A stretch of DNA of 64,000 bases. It comes from Arcobacter lacus (GTDB lineage: Bacteria; Campylobacterota; Campylobacteria; Campylobacterales; Arcobacteraceae). A program made the translations under genes and the position numbers. Shown piece after piece: positions 45,214 through 55,670 of the stretch (positions within the stretch are counted from its first letter, which is position 1; every line of letters begins with the position of its first letter). Where the stretch lies: contig NZ_MUXF01000004.1 in the NCBI RefSeq assembly GCF_003063295.1, positions 1 to 64,000 on the forward strand, read 5' to 3'. The notes below the pieces were generated by a model. The model worked only from the letters and a program-made list of their open reading frames with translations. It did not search any database and was not told the DNA's origin.

Positions 45214-45825
45214 GTGTTTACTGGACTTATAAGAGAAATGGCAAAAGTTGTTAGTTTTAAAAACAATTTTTTAACTTTAAAAGCAAAATATCATCCAAAA
45301 ATTGGAGATTCTATTGCAATAAATGGAGCTTGTTTAACAGTTGTAAAAATTACAAATGATACTTTTACTGTTGAACTTTCACCTGAATCTCAAAAGATTT
45401 TAGCAATGGAAAATTATAAGAATGAAGTTCATATGGAACCAGCTATGATGATGGGTGATAGATTTGAAGGACATATCGTACAAGGTCACGTTGATTGCTT
45501 AGGAACAATTAAATCAATCAAACAAAATGGAAATTCAACAGATTTTTTTGTTAGTTTACCAAATGAATATTCAAAATACATTATTCCAAAAGGTAGTATT
45601 ACTATTGATGGAGTTTCACTTACAGTAAATGAAGTTTTAAAAGATGAATTTAGACTTACAATTATTCCACATACAATACAAAATACACTTTTTAAAAACT
45701 ATAAAATAGGAACAAAAGTAAATCTTGAAACTGACATGTTCGCTAGATATATTTATAATATGTTTAAAAATAAAAAAGATAATCTTTCTTGGGGAGATGT
45801 TGATAGAATAATGGCTAGCTATTGA
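45214..45825 (+). CDS. ribE: Riboflavin synthase
   Basis: 203 aa from GTG 45214, with an AAAAGG ribosome site 8 bases upstream; MFTGLIREM is the family start. Two tandem lumazine-binding barrels: the first has GACLTVVK and HIVQGHVDCLG, the second KGSITIDGVSLTVNE and IIPHTIQNTLF. It converts two 6,7-dimethyl-8-ribityllumazine to riboflavin. It is a lone gene, ending in a 7-base overlap with convergent mreC. Confidence 0.93.
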   Translation: MFTGLIREMAKVVSFKNNFLTLKAKYHPKIGDSIAINGACLTVVKITNDTFTVELSPESQKILAMENYKNEVHMEPAMMMGDRFEGHIVQGHVDCLGTIKSIKQNGNSTDFFVSLPNEYSKYIIPKGSITIDGVSLTVNEVLKDEFRLTIIPHTIQNTLFKNYKIGTKVNLETDMFARYIYNMFKNKKDNLSWGDVDRIMASY

Positions 45826-46625
45826 ATTTTTTGATGATTTTCCATCATTAATTGCTCTTCTTGATAATTATCATTGTATATATAAAAGTATTTCTTTTTT
45901 AGTGCATTTACATATGGTTTTATTGTTGCTATTTTCATACTAGCTTGCTCAGATACTTCCAATACTTTTCCAACTTTTAAACCTTCAAAAAAGATATTAT
46001 CCATTCCAGAAGTTACAACTTCATCACCTTTATTGATATCTGACCAAATTGGGATAAATTTAACTTCTAATTCATCAGTATTTTCTCCAGCACTAGTAAC
46101 AATTCCTGGACTTTTACTTTCTCCTATAAAAACTGCATAAGTACAATCTTTATTTCCATTTAATAATCCAACAGATTTTCCATTTTTATTTACAGCTATT
46201 CCTGCTGCAAAATTTTCAGAAATTAATCCTAAAATTTTTTCATTTTGAGGTGTTTTATCCAACCAAACTCTTGTAAAATCATTATAATCTACATAAGAAA
46301 GAACTTTCACTAGTTCTATTTGTGGTTTAATTTCTGGAATTTCCACATGAATTAAAAAATCTTTTAAAGTATTTAATTGTGTTTCTACAGTGTTGTAAAG
46401 GATTTTGTATTCTTTTAGTTCTAAATTTTCTGTCTCTAATTCTTTAATCTTTTTTTCATGCTCAAAATGCTTTTTAAAAAATTCAGAAGCTTCGATATAT
46501 TTTTCAACATACATGCTTTTTAAATTTGAAAAAAATGTAAAATGTTTAACCAAAAGCTCATCTACCCTAAAAAGGTAAGATAAACTTAAAGCTACAAAAA
46601 GAATAACGAATAGAAGATGTTTCAT
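45819..46625 (-). CDS. mreC: Rod shape-determining protein MreC
   Basis: 268 aa. An N-terminal membrane segment (about 4-18), a coiled coil (about 50-90) and a periplasmic beta domain are present. Recognisable parts are VWLDKTPQNEKILG, NKNGKSVGLLNGN, and the end of the beta domain IWSDINKGDEVVTSGMDNIFFEGLKVG. It organises the elongasome. It lies 4 bases downstream of mreB. Confidence 0.9.
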   Translation of the reverse strand: MKHLLFVILFVALSLSYLFRVDELLVKHFTFFSNLKSMYVEKYIEASEFFKKHFEHEKKIKELETENLELKEYKILYNTVETQLNTLKDFLIHVEIPEIKPQIELVKVLSYVDYNDFTRVWLDKTPQNEKILGLISENFAAGIAVNKNGKSVGLLNGNKDCTYAVFIGESKSPGIVTSAGENTDELEVKFIPIWSDINKGDEVVTSGMDNIFFEGLKVGKVLEVSEQASMKIATIKPYVNALKKKYFYIYNDNYQEEQLMMENHQKIQ

Positions 46626-46629
46626 TTAA

Positions 46630-47673
46630 TTATTGAGAATTTTTCATATCATTAATTACTTTCAATAACTCTGGTTCATCAAGAACTTGACTTGTTCCAT
46701 AAGCTACTGATAATAAAGGCTCATCTGCAATTTTTACTGGAATTTTTACAATTTCTGCTAAATATGTATCAATTCCTCTAATTAATGCTCCACCACCAGT
46801 TATAATAATTCCATTGTCAACAATATCTCCTGCTAAATCTGGTGGCATATTTTCTAAAACACTTCTAATAGCTGAAGCTATCTCTTTTAAAGGCTCTTTT
46901 ATAGCGATTCTAACACCTTCACTTCCAAGTTCAATAGTTGATAAGAATCCAGAGTGATCTCTTCCTTTTACTTTCATTTTTAATTCAGTATCAAGTTTAA
47001 CCGCTGTTCCAATTTCAATTTTTATAGTTTCAGCTGCTCTTTCTCCAATAAATAGATTATAATTTTGTCTTACATATTCAACTATTGATCTATCTATTTT
47101 ATCTCCAGCAACTTTTATTGATTTACATAAAACAAGTCCACCTAAAGAAGTAACTCCAATCTCAGTTGTTCCTCCACCGATGTCAACAACTACATAACCA
47201 GCAGGATCAGAAACAGGAATTCCTGCACCAATTGCTGCTGCCATTGGTTCTTCAACTAAAAATACTTCTCTTGCTCCTGCACTCATAGCTGATTCTTCAA
47301 CAGCTTTTTTCTCAACTTGAGTAATTCCATAAGGAATACAAATAATTACTCTTGGTCTAACAAAAGATTTTCTAGAGTGTGCTTTTTCAATAAAATATCT
47401 AATCATTCTTTCAGTCATTTCAAAATCTGCAATAACCCCATCTTGCATAGGACGAACTGCTTGGATATTTAAAGGAGTTTTACCAATCATTTGTTTTGCT
47501 TCTTGACCAACTGCTAAAATTCTATCTTTACCTTGTCTATCAGTTTGTACTGCAACTACCGATGGTTCATTTATAATGATACCTTTTCCTTTTATTGAAA
47601 CTATCGTATTTGCCGTTCCTAAATCTATTGCCATATCATTTGAAAAAAGACCTATTATTTTATCTAAAATCAT
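46630..47673 (-). CDS. mreB: Rod shape-determining protein MreB (bacterial actin)
   Basis: 347 aa. Actin fold with phosphate-1 motif DLGTANTIVSIKG, VVDIGGGTTEIGVTSLGG (phosphate 2) and the adenosine motif GIIITGGGALIRGID. It polymerises under the membrane and directs side-wall peptidoglycan synthesis. It lies 4 bases before mreC and 3 bases after clpX. Confidence 0.97.
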   Translation of the reverse strand: MILDKIIGLFSNDMAIDLGTANTIVSIKGKGIIINEPSVVAVQTDRQGKDRILAVGQEAKQMIGKTPLNIQAVRPMQDGVIADFEMTERMIRYFIEKAHSRKSFVRPRVIICIPYGITQVEKKAVEESAMSAGAREVFLVEEPMAAAIGAGIPVSDPAGYVVVDIGGGTTEIGVTSLGGLVLCKSIKVAGDKIDRSIVEYVRQNYNLFIGERAAETIKIEIGTAVKLDTELKMKVKGRDHSGFLSTIELGSEGVRIAIKEPLKEIASAIRSVLENMPPDLAGDIVDNGIIITGGGALIRGIDTYLAEIVKIPVKIADEPLLSVAYGTSQVLDEPELLKVINDMKNSQ

Positions 47674-47676
47674 TTT

Positions 47677-48897
47677 CTATCCTTTGTTTACTATTTTTGG
47701 TTCTTGAGTTTTTTCAACAACCTCTTTTGTGATTATTACTTTTTTATTTTTATATTTTGGAAGATTAAACATAATATCAAGCATAATATCTTCTAAAATT
47801 GATCTCAATCCTCTTGCACCTGTTTTTCTAACAATTGCAAGTCTTGCTAACTCTTTTAAAGCATCTTTTTCGAATTCTAAAACAACATTATCTAATTCAA
47901 AAAGCTTTATATATTGTTTAATTAAAGCATTTTTTGGTTCAGTTAAAATATGAACCATGTCATCTTCAGTTATTTCATTTAAAGTAGCAATCATATGTAA
48001 TCTTCCAATTAATTCTGGAATTAGACCATATTTTACTAAATCATCTGTTTCTACTTTTGAAATTAGTTTATCTTCAGTATTTTTTGATTTTTTATCTTGA
48101 TTAAATCCAAGAACATTTGAACCTTGTTTTTTCTTAATAATATCTTCAAGTCCATCAAATGCTCCACCACAAATAAATAAAATATTTGTTGTATCAACTT
48201 GAAGAGCATCTTGTCCTGGATGTTTTCTTCCACCTTTTGGTGGTACATTTACAACTGAACCTTCAACTATTTTAAGAAGTGCTTGCTGAACACCTTCTCC
48301 TGAAACATCTCTAGTAATACTTCTATTTTCACTCATTCTAGCAATTTTATCAACTTCATCGATAAAAATTATTCCTCGTTCAGCTTTTTTTATATCACCA
48401 TTTGCAGCTTGAACAAGTCTTGTTACTACATTTTCAACATCATCACCAACATAACCAGCTTCTGTTAAACTTGTAGCATCTGCAATTGCTAAAGGAACAT
48501 CTAAATATTTTGAAATAGTTTGTGCTAAAAGAGTTTTTCCAGAACCTGTTGGTCCTATTAATAAAACATTTGATTTATTTAATTCAATATCATCATTAAT
48601 TTCATTTTGTCTAAAAATTCTTTTATAATGATTATAAACAGCAACAGATAAAACTTTTTTTGCTCTTTCTTGACCAATTACATATTCATCTAAAATATTT
48701 TTTAGTTCTTGTGGAGTTTTTATTTTTATCTCTTTTAACTCTTCGTCTTTTTTATCATTCTCAGTAATAATATTACCATTCATTATATCGTGAGCTGCAT
48801 TTACGCAAGATTTACATATACAAGCATTATCACCAGTAATTACTGGATTATCTTTTGTATCTGTTGCTCCACAAAAATCACATATTAATTTACTCAT
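47677..48897 (-). CDS. clpX: ATP-dependent Clp protease ATP-binding subunit ClpX
   Basis: 406 aa. N-terminal zinc finger C6/C9/C28/C31; Walker [15 protein letters not shown] (about 112-125); Walker [13 protein letters not shown]; a pore loop with GYVGDD; and the C-terminal [14 protein letters not shown] sensor. It unfolds substrates for ClpP, which is not in the window. The ATG follows lpxA by 10 bases. Confidence 0.97.
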   Translation of the reverse strand: MSKLICDFCGATDTKDNPVITGDNACICKSCVNAAHDIMNGNIITENDKKDEELKEIKIKTPQELKNILDEYVIGQERAKKVLSVAVYNHYKRIFRQNEINDDIELNKSNVLLIGPTGSGKTLLAQTISKYLDVPLAIADATSLTEAGYVGDDVENVVTRLVQAANGDIKKAERGIIFIDEVDKIARMSENRSITRDVSGEGVQQALLKIVEGSVVNVPPKGGRKHPGQDALQVDTTNILFICGGAFDGLEDIIKKKQGSNVLGFNQDKKSKNTEDKLISKVETDDLVKYGLIPELIGRLHMIATLNEITEDDMVHILTEPKNALIKQYIKLFELDNVVLEFEKDALKELARLAIVRKTGARGLRSILEDIMLDIMFNLPKYKNKKVIITKEVVEKTQEPKIVNKG

Positions 48898-48907
48898 TTT
48901 TTATTAT

Positions 48908-49690
48908 CTACTTTCTATTAAAAGGAATTCCTCTTTTTGTATTTAATACAAAACTAGCTAATTCTTTTACATATTTATTTTTATCATTATCAAGTAGTTC
49001 ACGTGCTACATCTTGTAAAGGTTTTCCTACTTCAAAAAGTTCTCTATAGGCATGTTTTATAGCATCAATATCTTCTCTATTATCAAATCTTCTTCTAAGC
49101 CCTGTCAAATTTAAGCCTCTAAGAACTGCTTTATTTCCTTCTGCTAAACAAAATGGTGGTATATCTTGAGCAACAGCACTTGCTCCTCCAATCATTACTT
49201 GCGTTCCAATTTTACAAAATTGATGAATAGGAGTTAATCCACCAACAACTACAAAATCATCGCACTCAACATGACCAGCTAAAGTTGCACCATTTGCAAA
49301 AATACAATTATCTCCAATTATACAATCGTGTGCAACATGAACATAACCCATAAATAAGTTATTACTTCCAATTTTTGTTACACTTCCCCCACCGATTGTT
49401 CCTGGATTAAATAAAGTATATTCTCTAATTTTATTATTATCTCCAATGATTAATTCAACATCTTCGCCATCAAATTTTAAATCTTGAGGAATTGTTCCGA
49501 TACTTGCATGAGAAAAAATGTGATTATTTTTACCAATAGTTGTTTTTCCATCAATTAGTGTATGAGAATCAATTACTGTTCCGTCACCAATTTTTACATT
49601 TTTACCAATAATCGTAAATGCACCAATAGTGATATTATCACCTAAAATTGCACCTTCTTCAATTATTGCTGTTTTGTGAATATTGTTCAT
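48908..49690 (-). CDS. lpxA: Acyl-[ACP]--UDP-N-acetylglucosamine O-acyltransferase
   Basis: 260 aa. Left-handed beta helix of hexapeptide repeats (IGKNVKIGDGTVIDSHTLIDG), the catalytic His in MGYVHVAHDCIIGDN, and the C-terminal helix with GLNLTGLRRRFDNREDIDA. First step of lipid A synthesis. It is in the order fabZ-lpxA-clpX. Confidence 0.95.
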   Translation of the reverse strand: MNNIHKTAIIEEGAILGDNITIGAFTIIGKNVKIGDGTVIDSHTLIDGKTTIGKNNHIFSHASIGTIPQDLKFDGEDVELIIGDNNKIREYTLFNPGTIGGGSVTKIGSNNLFMGYVHVAHDCIIGDNCIFANGATLAGHVECDDFVVVGGLTPIHQFCKIGTQVMIGGASAVAQDIPPFCLAEGNKAVLRGLNLTGLRRRFDNREDIDAIKHAYRELFEVGKPLQDVARELLDNDKNKYVKELASFVLNTKRGIPFNRK

Positions 49691-49699
49691 TTATTTAGC

Positions 49700-50143
49700 C
49701 TATTTATCTACTATCATAGCTTTAAATTCGGCTTCTGCTGTAAGTTTCCCATCAACATAAGCTTTTCCTTCAAGTACCATCAATGTACTTTTCATTTTAA
49801 CCGCTGTTAATTCATAATCTAATCTATCTCCTGGACGAACTGGATTTCTAAATTTTGCATTATCTATGCTCATAAAATAGATTACTTTATTTTTCATCTC
49901 TTCGTCTGTTAAATCAGAACTTTTTAGAGCTAAAACACCACCACATTGAGCCATTCCTTCTAAAATTAAAACACCAGGATAAATTGGATGTCCAGGAAAA
50001 TGTCCTTGAAAAGCTGGTTCTGAAATAGAAATATTTTTAAAACCTTTAATAGATTTTTTTACTTCCATATCTGTAATTCTATCCACAAGTAGTAACGGGT
50101 ATCTATGAGGTAGAATCTCTTGAATTTGCATAATATCTAACAT
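49700..50143 (-). CDS. fabZ: 3-hydroxyacyl-[ACP] dehydratase FabZ
   Basis: 147 aa. Hot-dog fold with His52 ([10 protein letters not shown]) and Glu62 (ILEGMAQ) as the catalytic pair; starts [13 protein letters not shown]. It dehydrates acyl intermediates and feeds the hydroxyacyl-ACP pool shared with LpxA, 9 bases downstream. Confidence 0.96.
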   Translation of the reverse strand: MLDIMQIQEILPHRYPLLLVDRITDMEVKKSIKGFKNISISEPAFQGHFPGHPIYPGVLILEGMAQCGGVLALKSSDLTDEEMKNKVIYFMSIDNAKFRNPVRPGDRLDYELTAVKMKSTLMVLEGKAYVDGKLTAEAEFKAMIVDK

Positions 50144-50239
50144 ACAATAATTCCTTTTTCAATTGTTCTTACTAAAAAGAACTATATTATTATTTAACTA
50201 TATTTTATTAAAATGGTAGTTATTATATCTAAAAAAGTA

Positions 50240-51283
50240 TTAGTTTTTTATAATCTGCGCCATATTTTGTGAGCTTCCATTTTTTAAATACTCTCTTAAA
50301 AGTTTAGAATTGTTGAAAAATTGTTCTTTATTGAGAGTATTATAATCATTAAATAGATTCTCTACAGTAACGTTTTCTTGCAAAAATTCACTATGTAGTG
50401 GCTCTTTACCCATTTTTTCAAAAAATATATTTGCAAGTCCAACAAAATTTAGTTTTACAAATAATTTACCTATAAAAAAATCAAATCTTTTTGCAATATA
50501 TGAAAGAGTAAATGGTGTTCCAATAAGTGCAGCTTCTAAAGTTGCTGTTCCACTACAAATAAAAGCATATTCCGCTTCTAATAAACTTTTATGTGCATTT
50601 CTTGAAATTGAAAATTCACTAATATCTCCATAAATCCTTTTGATATATTCATCATCAAATTTTGATGGAATTATCAAAATATACTCTTTATTTGGGATTT
50701 TTTTGATTAGTTCTTTGAAAATAGGAAGTAAATTTGTAATTTCTGTTTTTCTACTTCCTGGCATAAAGGCTATTTTATTTGTTTCTATAAATGTTGTTTT
50801 GAACTCTTTTATTTCATCTAAAAGCGGATGTCCTACATAAGTGATTTTATTTTTATCATTATAAATTTCACTCTCAAAAGGGATGATTGAGCAAAGTTTT
50901 GAACAATAAGCTTCAAGTTTTTTTACTCTTCCTTTTTTCCAAGCCCAAGCTTGAGGTAAGATGTAGTAGATAATCTCTTTATTTGGATAAGTTTCTCTTA
51001 ATTTTTTAGCTAAGGGTAGATTAAACCCTGAACTATCCATCAATAAGACTTTATCACAATCACGAGCAAGTTCAACTAACTCATCACGAAGACGGAAAAA
51101 AAATCTTAATTTCTTTAAAGCATCAACAAATCCCATAATTGCCAAAGTTGTCAAATCATAAAGTGGATTTCCAAGTTCTTTATCAAAAACTCCAACAAGT
51201 TCAATATCATCATCTAAATATTTTTTTAGCTCTTTTAAATGAATATTTGATGAAGCTTCCATAGCACAAACTAATAGTTTCAT
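50240..51283 (-). CDS. lpxB: Lipid A disaccharide synthase
   Basis: 347 aa. GT19 family: KLLVCAMEASSNIHL (with ASS in place of GE), VLLMDSSGFNLPLA, YYILPQAWAWKKGRVKKLE, FMPGSRKTEI and SGTATLEAAL. It condenses UDP-diacylglucosamine with lipid X. The gene overlaps queH by 4 bases and is separated from fabZ by 96 bases. Confidence 0.93.
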   Translation of the reverse strand: MKLLVCAMEASSNIHLKELKKYLDDDIELVGVFDKELGNPLYDLTTLAIMGFVDALKKLRFFFRLRDELVELARDCDKVLLMDSSGFNLPLAKKLRETYPNKEIIYYILPQAWAWKKGRVKKLEAYCSKLCSIIPFESEIYNDKNKITYVGHPLLDEIKEFKTTFIETNKIAFMPGSRKTEITNLLPIFKELIKKIPNKEYILIIPSKFDDEYIKRIYGDISEFSISRNAHKSLLEAEYAFICSGTATLEAALIGTPFTLSYIAKRFDFFIGKLFVKLNFVGLANIFFEKMGKEPLHSEFLQENVTVENLFNDYNTLNKEQFFNNSKLLREYLKNGSSQNMAQIIKN

Positions 51284-52353
51284 ATGATTTCTTCCTTTAT
51301 ATCTTCGTAAGTTTGTGAATCTATTTCTATTTCATATTTTTCATCAATTATTTCATCAAGAACTATTACAGTACTCAAATCGTATGAATTTTTAACTATT
51401 TTATTTCTAATTTCTAACTCTTTTTCAAAACTTAAAGGTTTGTATAAAAGTTCTAAAACATTTTTAAAATTGCTATTTGAAAGTGAATTAAAAGTTTGAA
51501 TATTGATTATTTTTACTTCATCACGATTTAGATAATTTATTCCATCTTTTTCATATTCTACTCTTCCATTTGTAGCTTTTTTACTTAAAGTTGAATAACA
51601 CATAATATATGAAGGAACAACTTTTTTTGCAACACTTACTTTAGCACTTAAAAGTCTATAGTTTAAAAATCTTTGTTTTATAAGTTTATACTTTTCTCCT
51701 GCATCTTCTAAATCATTTCTTCTTTGATAAAGTTCAAGTCTTTCTTCTATTGATTCTGGCATTATTTGATTTGAAATTGGATTGAACATCTCATCCATAA
51801 TCTTTTTTTGAATCTCTCTTTGAGCACTTAAACCAAACAAACAACCACAATAATTTTGTCTATATAAAGAGTTTTCCTTTACACGTTCTCCTTGAACGAC
51901 TCCACCATTTCCACTTCTATAATCTCTAAATATAAAATTTACACCCGTTTCTTGTGTCAATTTCTCACCAATTTTTTCTAATTTTTCTTGAGATTTTTTT
52001 GGAGAAATTAAAAGCGAAGTTGTAAATTTATCATGTCCAAGTTCTATTGCTTTTTGAACGCTAACATCAAGTCTATCATCATAACAAACAGTACATCTAT
52101 CACCTTTTTCAGGAAGATGTTCCATTCCTTTTACTTTTTTTAACCACTCTTCAAGGTTATATGGACCTTCAAGTAATGGAATTCCTAACTTTTTACATGA
52201 GTATTCTACATCTAAATATCTAAGTCTATATTCACTATAAGGATGAATATTAGGGTCATAAAAGTAACCAACTAATTCTTCATTGGGAAATTCTTCTTGT
52301 ATTTTTTCTAAAAAATAGTGACTATCAACTGCACAACAAATATGTACTAACAA
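51280..52353 (-). CDS. queH: Epoxyqueuosine reductase QueH with C-terminal extension
   Basis: 357 aa. DUF208/QueH Cys sets: C6-C7 (HICCA), C87/C90 (CTVC) and C169/C171 (YCGC), which bind iron-sulfur and iron. It reduces epoxyqueuosine to queuosine in tRNA. The domain covers about 1-185. The remaining about 170 residues form an unassigned C-terminal extension, longer than the minimal family. It overlaps lpxB by 4 bases. Confidence 0.9.
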   Translation of the reverse strand: MLVHICCAVDSHYFLEKIQEEFPNEELVGYFYDPNIHPYSEYRLRYLDVEYSCKKLGIPLLEGPYNLEEWLKKVKGMEHLPEKGDRCTVCYDDRLDVSVQKAIELGHDKFTTSLLISPKKSQEKLEKIGEKLTQETGVNFIFRDYRSGNGGVVQGERVKENSLYRQNYCGCLFGLSAQREIQKKIMDEMFNPISNQIMPESIEERLELYQRRNDLEDAGEKYKLIKQRFLNYRLLSAKVSVAKKVVPSYIMCYSTLSKKATNGRVEYEKDGINYLNRDEVKIINIQTFNSLSNSNFKNVLELLYKPLSFEKELEIRNKIVKNSYDLSTVIVLDEIIDEKYEIEIDSQTYEDIKEEII

Positions 52354-52426
52354 AAATTTTTCCTTTTAAATATATTTTTATTTTAGTTATAATTATAGTC
52401 AAAAGTTTTAAAACAAAGGATTAGCT

Positions 52427-52813
52427 ATCAAAAGTTTATATATTACAATTATTTCTATATTTTTATTTACAGGTTGTTTTAGTACAAATGAGCCACAACT
52501 CACTTCAAGTGCTACTATTTTATTTAAAACTCCACAAATGAAGTTTTATGATAAAGGGTTTATTTTTAAATACAATGATTACACACAAGTTCAAGTTTTT
52601 AGTGCAGGAACTGCTATTTTAGATATGAAAATATATGATGATAAAGTTTGTAGAAGTACTTTTAAATGTCAAGATTTAAAAACATTTAATAAAGAAAATT
52701 TATCAGCTACTTATCCTGATAATTTCTTAAAAGAGTTATTTGAAAGAAATGAAAAAGAGGTTGTTTTTAGAGATAAAGCAAATGATATTTTAATAAAAAT
52801 ATTAAGGGATTGA
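52427..52813 (+). CDS. Small lipoprotein with a non-canonical start codon
   Basis: 128 aa if read from ATC 52427. The next in-frame ATG (52538) would remove the signal peptide. From 52427 the protein reads (M)KSLYITIISIFLFTGC with lipobox and Cys17, followed by STNEPQLTSS. AAAGGA at 52415-52420 is 6 bases before ATC. No ATG, GTG or TTG lies between the in-frame stop at 52409 and the signal peptide. The mature part (about 110 aa) is hypothetical, with IYDDKVCRSTFKCQDLK and Cys pairs. It is either a true ATC start or a mutated start. Confidence 0.6.
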   Translation: MKSLYITIISIFLFTGCFSTNEPQLTSSATILFKTPQMKFYDKGFIFKYNDYTQVQVFSAGTAILDMKIYDDKVCRSTFKCQDLKTFNKENLSATYPDNFLKELFERNEKEVVFRDKANDILIKILRD

Positions 52814-52816
52814 TGT

Positions 52817-52840
52817 AAAACCTAGAGTCTTCTAAGTTTT
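52817..52840. terminator. Terminator between the lipoprotein and ndh
   Basis: AAAACCTAGA and TCTAAGTTTT are 10-base arms with one wobble, around GTCT. The hairpin follows the lipoprotein stop (52811-52813) and overlaps the ndh stop (52822-52824). Confidence 0.6.
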
Positions 52841-54024
52841 GCATAACCTTTTTTAATCAATTTTATAAGTGGTGCTCTATAAGAACTAAATACATATTTT
52901 TTAATCTCATAAGCCAATCTTCCTTTAACTGTTAATATCCCATAAATATCACCAGCAGCATATTGTCCACCAAGAGCAATTAAAATTCCATCAAGTTTTG
53001 GATCACATTTTTCTAAAGATTTATTTGCAATCATATTTAAAACATTTCTTCCAGCATTTGTACCGCTAATTCTTGCAATTGTTACATTTGGAGGCATAAT
53101 CTCACCTTTTAAATTTTTAACCTCAGCCATATCACCAATAGCAAAAATATTTTCATATTTATCAGTTTGCATAAATTCATTTACTACAATTTGACCTTTT
53201 GCATTTTTCGAAACATCTTCTAATTCTGAAGTTATTGTTGAGGCTTCAACTCCTCCTGTAAAAATTACAAAAGAGTGGCTTACTTTTGTTCCATTTGAAA
53301 AATAGCAATACCCATCTTCAACTTTTTGAAGTTTTGTATTTGTAATAATATTTATTCCTAAATCCTTCAATCTTTGTTGAGAAATATTTATTAGATCTTG
53401 TTTTAAACCAGGAAGAATAGAAACTGAACTACTAATTAAAGAAATTTTTAGATTATCACAACTGAAATTTCCTCTTTTGAAAAATTTATTTGAATAATAT
53501 GCCATTTCAGCTGCTATTTCAACTCCTGAAAGTCCAGCTCCTACAACTACAATATGTGTATCTGCACACTCTTTTGCTTCATTTTTTATTTTTTCAAAAA
53601 GTTGTCTTTCAAAACTTTGTTTAAAAGTGATTGCTCTATGAAGCTTTTTTATATCATCTGCGTTATTAAGTCCTGGAATAGTTGGAGGGAAAAAAGTTCT
53701 TGTTCCTGCTGCCATAATCAAATAATCAAATTCAACTATTTCTTGTTCTTCTGTGTAAATCTTTTTTGCACGTTGGTCTATTTTTCTCACTTTTAGATTT
53801 TTAAACTCTAAATAATTATGATTAAATCCTCTACATAAAGTTGTTAAATCGATAGTTACATCAGCAAACGTAGATTTATTTGCTATTAAATCATAAACTT
53901 CTGGTTGTAAGTTATGATAAGTATGTTTATCAATCAAAGTTATTTTAATATTTTTATTTTTTATTAATTCTCTTAATGCGTAAATTCCCGCATATCCACC
54001 ACCAATAATTACTACTTTTTCCAT
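52822..54024 (-). CDS. Type II NADH dehydrogenase-like FAD oxidoreductase
   Basis: 400 aa from ATG 54024, with AAGG 9 bases upstream; a TTG directly before it was not used. Two dinucleotide folds: KVVIIGGGYAGIYALREL (FAD) and HIVVVGAGLSGVEIAAEMAY (NAD(P)H). The ASTITSELEDV and NIFAIGDMAEV segments complete the NDH-2 pattern. The C-terminal region is amphipathic (SSYRAPLIKLIKKGYAKL), fitting membrane association. It probably oxidises NADH with quinone; other pyridine nucleotide:quinone reductases share this fold. Confidence 0.82.
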   Translation of the reverse strand: MEKVVIIGGGYAGIYALRELIKNKNIKITLIDKHTYHNLQPEVYDLIANKSTFADVTIDLTTLCRGFNHNYLEFKNLKVRKIDQRAKKIYTEEQEIVEFDYLIMAAGTRTFFPPTIPGLNNADDIKKLHRAITFKQSFERQLFEKIKNEAKECADTHIVVVGAGLSGVEIAAEMAYYSNKFFKRGNFSCDNLKISLISSSVSILPGLKQDLINISQQRLKDLGINIITNTKLQKVEDGYCYFSNGTKVSHSFVIFTGGVEASTITSELEDVSKNAKGQIVVNEFMQTDKYENIFAIGDMAEVKNLKGEIMPPNVTIARISGTNAGRNVLNMIANKSLEKCDPKLDGILIALGGQYAAGDIYGILTVKGRLAYEIKKYVFSSYRAPLIKLIKKGYAKLRRL

Positions 54025-54230
54025 CAAAGTTGACCTTTTGTAAATATATATATTTTTTACAATAAAATTTTATGTATTGTTTTAAATAGTAATTCTATAC
54101 TTAGCCATTTTAGGATAATATAAAAATTTCAAAAATATGTAAGAAAAAATCTACAAATGTTTATAAATGTTACTTTTAAATAAGATAATAAAAATTTATA
54201 AAAATAAACTCACAAATAATAGGAAATATA

Positions 54231-55073
54231 ATGAAATATGTAGGAGCTCATGTAAGTGCAAGTGGTGGAGTTTTTAATGCTCCAATAAATGCTACTCAAA
54301 TAGGAGCAAAAGCTTTTGCTCTTTTTACAAAAAACCAAAGACAATGGAGTGCAAAAGCACTTGATAATAAAACAATAGATTTGTGGTTTAAAGAATTAGA
54401 AAAATCAAAAATAGAACCAAAACATATTTTACCTCATGACTCATATTTGATAAACTTAGGGCATCCAGATAGTGATGCAAGAGAAAAATCTATTGAAAGT
54501 TTTTTAGATGAAGTACAAAGATGTGAAATTTTAGCTTTAGATAGACTAAATTTTCATCCAGGAAGTCACTTACGAAAAATAAGTGAAGAAGAGTGTTTAG
54601 ATAATATTGCCGAGTCAATGAATAGAGTAATAGATAAAACAAGTGCTGTAAAACTTGTGATTGAAAATACAGCAGGTCAAGGAAGTAATCTTGGATATAA
54701 ATTTGAACATTTAGCTTATATTATAGATAAAATTGAAGATAAAGCCAGAGTTGGAGTATGTATTGATACCTGTCATATGTTCACTGCTGGTTATGATATT
54801 AGAACACGTGAAGCTTATGATAAAACTTGGAATGAATTTGAAAAAATCGTAGGATTTAAATACTTAAGTGGAATGCATATAAATGACTCAAAACCAGAAC
54901 TTGGTAGTCGTGTTGATAGACATGATAGTTTAGGCTGTGGAAAAATTGGTTGGGATGCTTTTGAATTTATAATGAATGATAAAAGAATGGATGATATTCC
55001 TCTAGTTTTAGAAACAATTGATGAATCTATTTGGGCAGAAGAGATAAAAACTTTATATAATTTTATTAAATAA
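54231..55073 (+). CDS. nfo: Endonuclease IV
   Basis: 280 aa, standard length. AP endonuclease family 2 TIM barrel with three-zinc ligands: HFHPGSHL-like NFHPGS (about 103-108), ENTAGQG (about 144-150), [11 protein letters not shown] (about 178-188), MHINDSK and LETID. It cuts at abasic sites during base excision repair. The ribosome site is weak (AGGAAAT). The gene is divergent from ndh with a 203-base gap in which I see only A/T-rich sequence. Confidence 0.95.
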   Translation: MKYVGAHVSASGGVFNAPINATQIGAKAFALFTKNQRQWSAKALDNKTIDLWFKELEKSKIEPKHILPHDSYLINLGHPDSDAREKSIESFLDEVQRCEILALDRLNFHPGSHLRKISEEECLDNIAESMNRVIDKTSAVKLVIENTAGQGSNLGYKFEHLAYIIDKIEDKARVGVCIDTCHMFTAGYDIRTREAYDKTWNEFEKIVGFKYLSGMHINDSKPELGSRVDRHDSLGCGKIGWDAFEFIMNDKRMDDIPLVLETIDESIWAEEIKTLYNFIK

Positions 55074-55098
55074 TATACAATTATTTAGGAGTTATAAA

Positions 55099-55638
55099 TT
55101 GAGTACAAAAAATAAGATTGATAAAAATCATTTAATAAAAGTTATTGAAGAAATAATTCTAGATGAAGGAATCTCTGGTTTAAGTATTAGAAAGGTTGCT
55201 ACAAAAGCAAATATTTCAATAGGTGGTGTTCAATATATTTTTGGAAATAAAGATGGAATGATAAAAGCAGTTGCACATAAAAATGAAGATGATTATAATC
55301 AACAAATAGAGCTTTTATCAAAAAATGACAGTTCTAATTATGCTAAATTAAAAGCACATATTCAATATATCTCAAATTACAATAGTACAGAAGAATTTAA
55401 TAAAATGTCAAAAATGATAAATATACTTTTGCAAAATGAAGTTATTTTAAAAGAATTTCAAGAATGGTATAGTGACTCTTTAAAATCTATTGATACAAAT
55501 ACACAGGAAGGTAAAAAATTAAGATTAGCATTTCTATTGTCAGAAGGTTTATTTTCTCTCTTATCTTTAAAATATATAAACCTATCAGACAAAGAACAAA
55601 AAGAGATTTTTGAAGATTTAAAAACTTTCCTACTATAA
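55099..55638 (+). CDS. TetR-family transcriptional regulator
   Basis: 179 aa from TTG 55099, with AGGAG 6 bases upstream. N-terminal HTH LSIRKVATKANISIGGVQYIFGNKD (about 24-48) is the AcrR/TetR type. The C-terminal ligand domain has about six helices. It lies directly upstream of an MFS efflux gene and likely represses it through the perfect 24-base palindrome at 55671-55694. Confidence 0.88.
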   Translation: MSTKNKIDKNHLIKVIEEIILDEGISGLSIRKVATKANISIGGVQYIFGNKDGMIKAVAHKNEDDYNQQIELLSKNDSSNYAKLKAHIQYISNYNSTEEFNKMSKMINILLQNEVILKEFQEWYSDSLKSIDTNTQEGKKLRLAFLLSEGLFSLLSLKYINLSDKEQKEIFEDLKTFLL

Positions 55639-55670
55639 AGCTATCTTAATTTATTTTTTGATAAAGTTCA

